NCBI GenBank assembly: GCA_004296455.1
Contig: AP018280.1
Span: 2,604,001 to 2,668,000, forward strand
Direction of reading: 5' to 3'
Source: Calothrix sp. NIES-4101
GTDB taxonomy: Bacteria > Cyanobacteriota > Cyanobacteriia > Cyanobacteriales > Nostocaceae
DNA: 64,000 bases
The notes beneath the pieces were generated by a model. That model saw nothing but the letters and a program-made list of their open reading frames with translations, had not been told where the DNA came from and did no database searches. Made by a program: the position numbers and the translations under genes. This document shows, piece by piece, positions 53,334 through 62,830 of the stretch; within the stretch, counting starts at the first letter, position 1; each line of letters starts with the position of its first letter.

Positions 53334-54074
53334 TTAATTGTTACTCTCTACTGCTTTGAGTACGCGATTTAAAACCTCCTGGTAAGCATTTTCTACATTT
53401 CCCATATCCCGACGGAAGCGGTCTTTATCCAGTACCCGTCGTTCCGGGTCATTGACTGCGGATGTATCCCACAAGCGGCAGGTGTCGGGACTAATTTCGT
53501 CTGCCAACAAAATCTGCTGTTGTGAGTCCAAACCAAACTCTAGTTTAAAGTCCACTAGGGTGATGTCGCATCGCTTAAAAAAGTTAATTAAAAATTGATT
53601 GATTTGCAATGCTAGATGGGTAATTTCATCCACTTGTTCCGGTGTTGCTAATTCCAGTAATAGTAAGCGATCGCGTGTTAAAAGCGGATCACCTAACTGA
53701 TCATTCTTATAATAAAACTCCACTAACGGTTGCTTGAGTAATGTCCCCAATGGCAAGCCAGTTTGCTGACATAAGCTTCCGGCTGCAATGTTTCGCACTA
53801 CAACCTCTGTGGGCACAATTTTAACCGCCTTCACACGCATTTGGTTTGGTGTCGGACTATCTATGTAGTGTGTTTTTACTCCTAATGCTTCTAATTCTTG
53901 AAACAGCTTGCTGGAAATGATACAGTTTATGTTTCCCTTGCCAACTATACTTCCACGCTTCTGGGCATTAAAGGCAGTCGCGTCGTCTTTGAAATCGGCT
54001 AGCAAGATTTCTGGGTCTTCCGTAGAGTAGATTACTTTAGCTTTGCCTTCGTATAATCTGGAATAAACTGACAT
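53334..54074 (-). CDS. purC: Phosphoribosylaminoimidazole-succinocarboxamide synthase
   Basis: Joins CAIR and aspartate with ATP to SAICAR in purine synthesis. The ATG at 54074 gives 246 residues, starting MSVYSRLYEGKAKVIYST, the usual N-terminus; a TTG at 54104 would add ten residues and is rejected. Motifs are DFKDDATAFNAQKRG, VKIVPTEVVVRNIAAGSLCQ, LVDFKLEFG, and LADEISPDTCRLWD with the metal-binding Asp and Glu. It lies upstream of bamA on the same strand with a 227-bp gap containing TTGGCAT-type repeats. Confidence 0.95.
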   Translation of the reverse strand: MSVYSRLYEGKAKVIYSTEDPEILLADFKDDATAFNAQKRGSIVGKGNINCIISSKLFQELEALGVKTHYIDSPTPNQMRVKAVKIVPTEVVVRNIAAGSLCQQTGLPLGTLLKQPLVEFYYKNDQLGDPLLTRDRLLLLELATPEQVDEITHLALQINQFLINFFKRCDITLVDFKLEFGLDSQQQILLADEISPDTCRLWDTSAVNDPERRVLDKDRFRRDMGNVENAYQEVLNRVLKAVESNN

Positions 54075-54831
54075 GATGAGAAATTTTTTTTGGGCGAGGG
54101 GCAAGTTTGATGCTTTTAGGCTTAACCATTTTATCTTTAGTTACGTTCTTATTCGCGATCATTAACCCAATGAACTTCCGGAAGGGGAAAATAAGTTCCA
54201 AACATTTATCTCTCAAGTCACGCAAAATAATGCTTTTTTAACAAAATTCATCCCAGCATACTGCCACAAGTATCAGCAATGTTTATCCCGAAAACTAGTG
54301 TTTTTAATTACATTTGCACCACAAGTTTTCACCAATGTGATACAGGCGATCGCCTGTTGCCAGTAGATGGACTATATTCTTTCTTTGCTCTACTCCAGAA
54401 AGTACCGACAAAGAATCAGCAAATATTACTCAATTTTGTAAGTATTTGCGTAATCGCGAAAATCACTCTAGGAAAGGTTAAATATTGTTGGAATTAAGGC
54501 AATTTTCAGGAATAGAATCCCATAAAACAGGCGTTTCTAAATGTGTAAGGGATAATACTCTGTCAATTTTGTTGTTTGCTATTTAACTAGTATTATACAG
54601 ATTAGTCCGAAAATGCTGGGAGTGTTTCCTATGGTGGGGTTAGAATTTATCTACTTCACCAAGTTACAATCTGGTGTATTTACAATATGGGTAAAGTTAG
54701 ATCAGAGTTTTATCAAAATAGACCTGGGATGGGATTTCAGCAAAAGTATTTCAATATATCAAAATTTCTGGTTCTAAATTGTCAAATTCATAGAGTTTTT
54801 ATGCAATTTTTTTCAGTGGAGAGAGCAAAAA
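54075..54831. other. Divergent intergenic region upstream of purC
   Basis: About 760 bp between purC and a small conserved gene. AT-rich with several open frames (for example 54279-54497, +) that have no protein-like features. A GGAGAG Shine-Dalgarno sits at 54818-54823. No named structure seen. Confidence 0.5.
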
Positions 54832-55092
54832 GTGGACAAAGATGAATTTCTCTATCCTCGTGGTCGTTACTACGGTCAAGTGAAACCAGAAAATCTGGTA
54901 TTTAACGCTAATCTACAAGAATTTGCCCAACGCATCAGTATTATTTGTAGTTTAGAGACATCTGGGAAAATTTCCCCCGAAGAAGCCTATGAACAAGTGA
55001 AAGTGCTGTGGAAACAATTAAAACGTACTAAGAAGGAATTGAAAATAGGTGAGAATCCTTTTGGAGACGATGGAGGTGTTAATCAAGGGTAA
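54832..55092 (+). CDS. Small conserved cyanobacterial protein (DUF7219-like)
   Basis: An 86-residue protein beginning with GTG at 54832, 8 nt after GGAGAG. The sequence DEFLYPRGRYYGQVKPENLVFNANLQEFAQRI and SGKISPEEAYEQVKVLWKQLKRTKKEL is a short helical pattern that I recognise as widespread in cyanobacteria and recall as DUF7219. The function is unknown. The last 14 residues are Gly/Asp-rich. The gene converges on the cyclase gene, with stops 25 bp apart. Confidence 0.75.
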   Translation: MDKDEFLYPRGRYYGQVKPENLVFNANLQEFAQRISIICSLETSGKISPEEAYEQVKVLWKQLKRTKKELKIGENPFGDDGGVNQG

Positions 55093-55117
55093 AAATTTTC
55101 AATTAATACCCCATACA

Positions 55118-57742
55118 CTACTTAATACTCATAGTCCATACCCCATCCCAAGAATCTGGAGGTGGCTGTATCAGGTAATTGTGGGCGCGTTCGAGGTGAA
55201 TATTCAACGCTTGATCGTTGGGTCTGATTCTTTTGGCAGCTTCAAAGCAGAGAATTGCGCCTGAGAAATTGTGTGATGCCAATGCAGAGCGTCCGCTATG
55301 GTAATGTGAGAGAAATTCTTGGGTATCTGCGTCTAGTGGCGTATTGCGATCGCCGATTAATTCATATATATTTACGGCTTGGTGTTTGCCTTTCACACGA
55401 ATTTTATCGAGTTGGCGTACCCAAATGCGATCGCGGCAAAGTTGGTAAGTAAATTCGCTTAAGACAATATCGCAGCCATATTCTTTGGTGACAGACTCCA
55501 AACGCGAACTTAAATTTACGCCATCGCCAATTACGGTATAGTCCATGCGTTTGTGGGAACCAATATTACCTGAAACCACTTCCCCAGAACTCAAACCAAT
55601 CCCGATATGAATTTGGGGTTGTTCTTCAACAATCCGTCTTTGATTAAATTCATCCAGGCGTTGCCGCATGTCTAAGGCTGATTGTACTGCCTTCCAAGCA
55701 TGATTTTCCGTAAGCGGTAATGGCGCGCCAAATACCGCCATTAAAGCATCACCAATAAATTTATCTAAGGTGCCTTCATGGTTGAAGACAGCTTCGACCA
55801 TCGTTTCAAAATATTGGTTGAGTAGGGATACCACCTCAGCAGCACCGAGATTTTCTGTCAAGGTGGTGTAGCCTCTGATATCCGAAAATAATATTGTTAC
55901 TTCCTTCCGTTCTCCTACCATCAAAGCATCTTCCCCCAAAGCCATCACCTGTTCAGCGACGTGGGGAGTCAAATATCGATACATGGTGGTTTTCATCCGT
56001 TTTTCGCGGCTAATATCTTCCAGCACCACCAATCCACCACGAACCCCACCTTCAGGGTTTGTCAGAGGGTTAACAGTCAAATTTATGCTACGTTCGATTT
56101 GCTGAACTTGTTCTTCCTCCACTAATTGTGTGGCAGGTGTAAGCAGTTGATTCCAAGGGATAAACTTGTTATTTTGATGGCGATCGCGAACTACTAAAAT
56201 CGGGTGTGGTATTTTTGTCCCATTATCTTGACTACGATTTTCCAGGTTAGCCTCGTGCAGATTAACTTCGTCAATTTGTAAATCTGTTTCTAGTAAGTAA
56301 CAAATTCCTACCATCAGGGTTTGTTCGGGTACATAATGTCGAGCTCCGGTTTTTAAACTATCCTCTAATCGGAGTTGTAAATTTTCGATTGGTATTATTT
56401 CCCACACCAAGCGACCAATTAAATTTTGTTCCCACAATGTCTTATTTTGCTTTTCATCTGGTTCACCAAGAGGACATCTTAATAACTCTAAGGCGGCATC
56501 ATTGATGGTGACAATTCTCCCTCCCATATCAGTTGAAATCACCGCATCAGAAAGACTTTGTAAAATATCTTTTTGATACTGCTTTTCTAACAAAACATTT
56601 TCAAACAAACGAGCATTTTCGAGTGCAATTCCCGCTTGAATATTAAAGGCTCGCATGAACTCTTCATCTGATGCGGTAAAGCTACCCTGCTGTTTATTAA
56701 TTAACTGTGTCACACCAATTAATTCATTGGCTGAATTAAATACAGGTAAACACAAAATATTACGTGTTAAATATCCAGTTTTTTTATCAGTATTAGGGTC
56801 AAAACGCGGGTCTTTGTAAGCATCAGGAATATTTAACGCTTCACCTGTTGATGCGACATAACCCACAATTCCCCGATTTGAAGGAATACGAATTTCCATC
56901 TCATTATCTTCATCAACAGCAGCTATTTTTGTCCATAATTCTCCCATCTCTTTACGGTGCAAAAATAGGGTACTCCGGTCAGCTTGCATTAAGATTCGGG
57001 CTTGTTCCATGACTATCTGCAAAGTCGCCTCTAAATCTAAACTTTGACCCAGGGTTTGAGTGGCTCTTAATAATGCTGTTACTCCTCTTTGATTACGTGC
57101 AGCTACGTAAAAAGATTGGCAACTTTCTAAAATAATTCCGATTGATGCAGCAAAGTCTCGAAATCGTCTTTCATCTTCTTGGTCAAAGGGATTATCTCCT
57201 GTTTTATTGGCTAATTGAACAACCGCAACAGTCTGGTTTTTACTACTCAAAACAGGCATACACAAAATATTCTTCATTTTGTAGCCCATTTGTTTTTCTA
57301 GTTCTGGACTAAATAGGGGATGAATGCTTGTGTCGGGAATATTCAAGCATTTGCCTGTACTTGCCACATGTCCTGGTATTCCAACATTAATTGGGGTACG
57401 AATTTCTAAAGGTTTATGGATATTTTCTTGGAGAATTTTTGACCATAATTGACCTTTATCATGGTCAACTAAAAAAATTGTCGTGTGTTCAGCTTGGAGA
57501 ATTTGACCGATTTTGAGAGTAATTGCCTCCAAAACCTTTTCTAACATTGTTTCTAGGGCTTCATTATTGATTAATTCAATTGCCCTCAAAAATTGTTGAA
57601 ATTCGGCGGTAATAAAATCAAGTAAACAAACAAACTCTGTCACCGAAAGGTCTTTCACACGCCGCAACAGTGCGTGAGTGCGATTCACCTGAGTCATTTC
57701 TGTTAACGTAGCTAAGACGCTACCAGGACTGGGAAGGGTCAT
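55118..57742 (-). CDS. Class III adenylate cyclase with two GAF domains, PAS and TPR-like tail (CyaB type)
   Basis: A multidomain signalling enzyme of 874 residues. GAF-A spans about 65-215 and GAF-B about 235-385; both have the NKxxF..DE motif (ANKTGDNPFDQEDE and INKQQGSFTASDEE) typical of GAF domains that bind cyclic nucleotides. A PAS-like segment lies at about 390-520. The class III catalytic domain covers about 605-790 and has LFSDIRGYTTL with a metal Asp, LDKFIGDALMAVFG with the second Asp and the adenine-selecting Lys, and MDYTVIGDGVNLSSRLE. Thr there stands where class IIIa enzymes have Asp. A TPR-like helix pair ends the protein. This layout matches Anabaena CyaB1/CyaB2, whose GAF-B domains bind cAMP, so feedback activation by cAMP is expected. 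Confidence 0.9.
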   Translation of the reverse strand: MTLPSPGSVLATLTEMTQVNRTHALLRRVKDLSVTEFVCLLDFITAEFQQFLRAIELINNEALETMLEKVLEAITLKIGQILQAEHTTIFLVDHDKGQLWSKILQENIHKPLEIRTPINVGIPGHVASTGKCLNIPDTSIHPLFSPELEKQMGYKMKNILCMPVLSSKNQTVAVVQLANKTGDNPFDQEDERRFRDFAASIGIILESCQSFYVAARNQRGVTALLRATQTLGQSLDLEATLQIVMEQARILMQADRSTLFLHRKEMGELWTKIAAVDEDNEMEIRIPSNRGIVGYVASTGEALNIPDAYKDPRFDPNTDKKTGYLTRNILCLPVFNSANELIGVTQLINKQQGSFTASDEEFMRAFNIQAGIALENARLFENVLLEKQYQKDILQSLSDAVISTDMGGRIVTINDAALELLRCPLGEPDEKQNKTLWEQNLIGRLVWEIIPIENLQLRLEDSLKTGARHYVPEQTLMVGICYLLETDLQIDEVNLHEANLENRSQDNGTKIPHPILVVRDRHQNNKFIPWNQLLTPATQLVEEEQVQQIERSINLTVNPLTNPEGGVRGGLVVLEDISREKRMKTTMYRYLTPHVAEQVMALGEDALMVGERKEVTILFSDIRGYTTLTENLGAAEVVSLLNQYFETMVEAVFNHEGTLDKFIGDALMAVFGAPLPLTENHAWKAVQSALDMRQRLDEFNQRRIVEEQPQIHIGIGLSSGEVVSGNIGSHKRMDYTVIGDGVNLSSRLESVTKEYGCDIVLSEFTYQLCRDRIWVRQLDKIRVKGKHQAVNIYELIGDRNTPLDADTQEFLSHYHSGRSALASHNFSGAILCFEAAKRIRPNDQALNIHLERAHNYLIQPPPDSWDGVWTMSIK

Positions 57743-58528
57743 GGGGATTGTTGATTTGAGGTTTTGATTGAGACTATGTAGTACAAAATTATTATTTTAA
57801 GGGTAAAATTTCAGTCATTGAATTTAAGTTTTTGAGTTTAAGTTTTTGAATTGAGTTCATTGAATTATTATTTTCAAATTGATTCAGGTATCAAGTTCAA
57901 AACAAGTAGGATGAGTGGCGGGTTAGTGTGGTTTGTCTGTAAGGCTAACGCCTTGCTTGCCTGGTCTTTCGACCTGCACTACAAGTATCAAATGTTCAAT
58001 TTATTTGTGCACGACTCCTTGGCAAAACTAAACTATAATTCTTTAACTACTTTGGCTGAGGTTTTTTAAATTCCATAGTTTAATACTTTAAAAAGTATTA
58101 ACAATCACTATCTAATATAAATTAATACTTAAGTATTCAGTATTAATTTTATTTAAAGATAAGTTTATGTGTCGTGAGGTTGCATTTTGCGATTCTTTTG
58201 CTAACTACACAGAAAGCAATACGGTTCGGTTAAGCAAAAATGGCTATTAAGCTGCTACGTACCTAATTTGTATACTAGACGCGGGCAAGATGCCCGCACT
58301 ACAGTTATTCTATATTTTTGGCTTTCTACAATCTAGCTGCACTTCAGCTTAGCTTTTAGCTATTGGCTTTTAGAATCAGACACAGGAAGAATCAATATTA
58401 AATTGGTATCCTGGGCAAATACCCATAAAAACCTTAACTAAAACATAAATATACGTAAACACAGATGAATTACTTCCACCTGTGTTGAAATTTTTGATTA
58501 GTGGTGATTTTAGGCAAAACTTGTCTAA
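57743..58528. other. Repeat-rich intergenic region between the cyclase and sqdX genes
   Basis: Near the cyclase start there are tandem TTTAAGTTTTTGA units (57821-57850). A common cyanobacterial repeat with an AAGGC-TAAC-GCCTT hairpin lies near 57941-57955. A family 2 repeat copy is at 58230-58351. The open frame at 57851-58069 overlaps the hairpin repeat and is not called. Confidence 0.55.
58230..58351 (+). repeat. Dispersed repeat family 2, uninterrupted copy
   Basis: Contains an intact GCGGGCA-AGA-TGCCCGC hairpin at 58281-58297 and the ends TTAAGCTG and TTCAGCTTAG. It is the empty-site counterpart of the interrupted copy at 8491-8649. Confidence 0.65.
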
Positions 58529-59665
58529 CTATGCCGCCACTTTGCGCGATTGAGAATATACTACCCTCTGGTAGTAATTTTGTAGTTGACGGGTTGCGGC
58601 TCCCCAGCCCCAACGTTCCGCTTCAGTCCGGGCATTCTTGCGAATATTTTCACGTTCTTGTTTTTCTTCGAGGAGACGAATAGTTGCTGTTATAGCTCCA
58701 GTATCATCAGTTTTTGGGTCAAATAAATAACCATTTACCCCATCAGTGACAATATCGGGAATACCCCCGGAATTTGCAGCCACTACTGGACATCCTGCCG
58801 CCATTGCTTCTAACAAAACTAATCCTAGGGTTTCGGTACGTGATGGAAAAATAAACGCATCGGCACTGGCAAATGCCGCAGCTAATTCCACACCTCGCAA
58901 ATAACCGACAAAATGGGTATTGGTATCGGCAAAGTGTACTTCCAAAGCTTGACGGTGGGGACCATCACCAACCAATGCCAAGCGGGCATCGGGAATCGCT
59001 GCTAAAATTGGCTTGATTCGTTCAATTTCTTTCTCTGCCGACAACCGCCCTACGTATAACAATAGTGGGCTATCGGGAGAATTTTGGGACAAGTGCGATC
59101 GCATCTCTTGGCTTTTTCTAATCGGGTGAAATGTTTCCGTATCGACTCCCTTTTGCCACAAATCCACCCTTTCGATACCATGGGAACTCAATTCTTCACA
59201 CATAGCAGTCGAAGTGCACAAATTTAATGCTGCTTGATTATGTCCCAGCTTTAATAACTCCCACAACAAACCCTCCAATGCCCCTAAACCGTAGTGCTGT
59301 AAATATTGCGGTAAGTGGGTGTGATAGGAGGCAACCAGGGGAATATCGTTGGTTTTAGCATGAAATATCCCAGACAAACCTAAAACCGCAGGGTTGACCA
59401 CATGGATAATATCGGGTCGAAATTCATCCACAGCCTCACCAATGGAAGGACGTGGTAGTGCCATTTTCAACTCAGGGTATAGAGGCAGGGGAAAAGCTGA
59501 AACTCCATGTATTTTTCCCCCTTTGTACTCAGTCATTCCACCTTCAGGACAAACAACCAATACTTGATCCCCATGACGTTGCAAATAATCAACAGTGTGA
59601 CTTAAGCGTGTCACAATTCCATCGACCTTAGGCAGAAAGGTTTCCGTGAACAGGGCAATTCTCAT
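58529..59665 (-). CDS. sqdX: Sulfoquinovosyltransferase (sulfolipid synthase)
   Basis: A GT4 glycosyltransferase that moves sulfoquinovose from UDP-sulfoquinovose to diacylglycerol, making the thylakoid lipid SQDG. The 378-residue protein begins MRIALFTETFLPKVDGIVTRL. It has SYHTHLPQYL in the acceptor region, YVGRLSAEKEIERIKP, ALVGDGPHR and the donor E-x7-E motif in FPSRTETLGLVLLEAMAAG. It is the last of three genes after sqdB and a DUF4291 gene, all on the same strand. Confidence 0.93.
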   Translation of the reverse strand: MRIALFTETFLPKVDGIVTRLSHTVDYLQRHGDQVLVVCPEGGMTEYKGGKIHGVSAFPLPLYPELKMALPRPSIGEAVDEFRPDIIHVVNPAVLGLSGIFHAKTNDIPLVASYHTHLPQYLQHYGLGALEGLLWELLKLGHNQAALNLCTSTAMCEELSSHGIERVDLWQKGVDTETFHPIRKSQEMRSHLSQNSPDSPLLLYVGRLSAEKEIERIKPILAAIPDARLALVGDGPHRQALEVHFADTNTHFVGYLRGVELAAAFASADAFIFPSRTETLGLVLLEAMAAGCPVVAANSGGIPDIVTDGVNGYLFDPKTDDTGAITATIRLLEEKQERENIRKNARTEAERWGWGAATRQLQNYYQRVVYSQSRKVAA

Positions 59666-59783
59666 AAATTAGTTATTAGTCATTGGTTATTTGTCAAGAG
59701 TTTTTTGCATTACTTGAGAAAATTTTCCAGAAAAACAAAAATTTCTCAAGATTGCAATTTATCCTCTTCTGTTGAGGATACCG

Positions 59784-60437
59784 CTATTCGGTTGCTGTAT
59801 AGCTTTGAGATAATTCTAATTTTTCCCTCAATGTAGAATCCAAGACTGGGTAAATCTTCTCAATAGGTACAACTAAATTTTCACAATTCAATGCCATATT
59901 TTGACGTTGTTGGCTGACAAACTCGGAAATATCCTCGATTTTCACAATCCAATCGCGTGCATAATTAGCTAAAAATTCGCCACGTAAGCCTAATTGAATT
60001 GCACGTCTTGCTAATTTTGTACCTGATGGGTGGTGGTCTGGATCCCATTGGAGCCTAACATGGGAACTTTTTAAAGCTTTTTGCCATTCCTCAGAGGAGG
60101 AATAATATTTAGGTACATATTGGGAATGAATCGCAGCTTCTAAAATTTCATCAAAAGCCTTGCGTTTCACCCAAATCGCCAAAGTTACTTCTTGTCCCTC
60201 CTTAGTACCCCAAGCCGAACGGTACATCATCCACAAAAAATTTGTTTTTATCCAACTCATCCTATCTAATTTAAACTCTCCGCCAAAATAGCCATGAGTT
60301 GCGGCAAAATGACCGATTGCCGGACAATAAGCTTGATAAACAACAACAGAATGATCATCATACTGAGCAACAATATGACGACCAACCTGAGGTAACTGGT
60401 TAATTTGAGTTAAATAATCTGTTGTAATCAGCTTCAT
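59784..60437 (-). CDS. DUF4291 family protein between sqdB and sqdX
   Basis: The core VYQAYCPAIGHFAATHGYFGG and RMSWIKTNFLWMMYRSAWG is the DUF4291 signature, followed by LAIWVKRKAFDEILEAA and VRLQWDPDHHPSG. Function is unknown. I place the start at the ATG at 60437 (217 residues), where family similarity begins. An ATG at 60494 in frame (236 residues) would begin 20 bp after the sqdB stop and adds a stretch that looks like intergenic DNA. The gene lies within the sulfolipid pair on the same strand, with gaps of about 80 and 118 bp, so it is probably co-transcribed. Whether it works with sulfolipid synthesis is open. Confidence 0.8.
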   Translation of the reverse strand: MKLITTDYLTQINQLPQVGRHIVAQYDDHSVVVYQAYCPAIGHFAATHGYFGGEFKLDRMSWIKTNFLWMMYRSAWGTKEGQEVTLAIWVKRKAFDEILEAAIHSQYVPKYYSSSEEWQKALKSSHVRLQWDPDHHPSGTKLARRAIQLGLRGEFLANYARDWIVKIEDISEFVSQQRQNMALNCENLVVPIEKIYPVLDSTLREKLELSQSYTATE

Positions 60438-60514
60438 TTTGTCGGGTTCAGGGCTAGGGAAATAGGACAAAAAGTCATCTTGACAAATGTCCATGCCCTA
60501 TACCCTTTGCTCAA

Positions 60515-61678
<1,164 letters not shown>

Positions 61679-61685
61679 TTACTCG

Positions 61686-61705
61686 CTGATAGCTAAATCT
61701 ATCAG
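61686..61705. promoter_or_regulatory. Inverted repeat in the sqdB leader
   Basis: Perfect 7-bp arms CTGATAG and CTATCAG with a 6-nt loop, 13 bp before the sqdB ATG. It could be an operator or a translational control hairpin. Confidence 0.4.
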
Positions 61706-62297
61706 GTTTGTGTCCCCTCTAAACCACTCTTATGCGAGATTGTAAATAACTTTAGCGATTAATTGGTTAGTAATTCGCCTAGCCTCCAGAATAATTACGA
61801 AAAGCTGATACAGCCACTCGAGATAACAAAAACACCTGTTACGTTTTTCTGAATATTGCCTTTATATTTTTTTTATTCACCTTCAAAGCTTTGCTAATTA
61901 ATGATTTACGGCGATTTAGCTATGTATAAACATTTTTAAGTAATTACGCTTAATGTACTTCGAGTGTGAGTCATATAAGTTACTCATTTCTCTGTCACAT
62001 TCTTACCAAGAATATTTAACCTATTCTTTACTCAAATTTAAATTCATCGAAGCCTTGTTCACTGTGTGATGAGTTCAAATTATCTAAATAATTTGCATAT
62101 TATTTCAGGATGTGACTTTGTGGGGTAGGGCAAGAAGCTGCTTTTTCCTTGTCAAGTAAACTCCTTGGGTGTATTGCGAGCATGGGATATCTCAATCAAT
62201 AGTCTGCTATTGTATGCAACACCTTGCTCAAGCACTAAAACTATTTACGAGTCTGTAAACATATGTTAAGAAATTGCCGTCAAAACGTTTTGCTGTC

Positions 62298-62326
62298 TTG
62301 ACAAGAGTCACATTAATCGATAAGTT
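62298..62326 (+). promoter_or_regulatory. Candidate sigma-70-type promoter of the RHH-ycf46 operon
   Basis: TTGACA (62298-62303), 17-nt spacer, then TAAGTT (62321-62326), 37 bp upstream of the ATG at 62363. The -35 is perfect and the -10 is weak. Confidence 0.4.
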
Positions 62327-62362
62327 AAGATACATACCCGGGTAAGACCGTTAAAGAGTAAT

Positions 62363-62710
62363 ATGCAAGCTAAGCAAAAGGTAACTTTGTACTTGTCGCC
62401 AGAGCTGCATCGGAAATTAAAAATCCGTTCGGCAGTCGATTCTGAACCGATGTCCGAACTAGCCGAGCGAGCGCTGGTTTTCTACCTAACAAATTCTGAG
62501 TTAGTTGACGAAATAGAATCAAACTATGGCAAAACCCATAGAGTTTACTCCTGTCCAAATTGTGAGAGTTCGTTAGTTTTGAAGGATTCCGAATTGGTTG
62601 CTTTAAGTAAACAACCCGGTGTCATTAACCAAGAACGTATCTCTATTAACGACGAATTAGATGAGGACGGGGCAAATCCCAAGGGAGAGGAAGAGTTAGT
62701 TCCCTGTTGA
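62363..62710 (+). CDS. Ribbon-helix-helix-like protein with a CxxC knuckle
   Basis: A 115-residue protein. Residues 4-47 (KQKVTLYLSPELHRKLKIRSAVDSEPMSELAERALVFYL) have the ribbon-helix-helix pattern of small DNA-binding proteins. Residues about 58-75 contain CPNCESSLVLKD, half of a zinc ribbon; the only other Cys is the C-terminal residue (VPC). The rest of the tail is acidic. It lies 120 bp upstream of the ycf46-type gene on the same strand and is probably co-transcribed with it. In Synechocystis the ycf46 homologue slr0374 also follows a small gene (slr0373) in a stress-responsive operon, and this gene may be its counterpart; that is inference. Confidence 0.7.
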   Translation: MQAKQKVTLYLSPELHRKLKIRSAVDSEPMSELAERALVFYLTNSELVDEIESNYGKTHRVYSCPNCESSLVLKDSELVALSKQPGVINQERISINDELDEDGANPKGEEELVPC

Positions 62711-62830
62711 TAAAATATTTCAAGAGAACTAAATAACCCCGTATTGCTTTTAATTTGATTTTATTTTTAATTAACTGGAAGCGGTATCTCTAAGGTCTCT
62801 AATCAAGGTAGGTATCAAGAAGGTCGAAGT

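Noticed and set aside
57851-58069. 72-codon plus-strand frame upstream of the cyclase gene
   Set aside because: It overlaps a common hairpin repeat (AAGGC-TAAC-GCCTT) and has no protein features.
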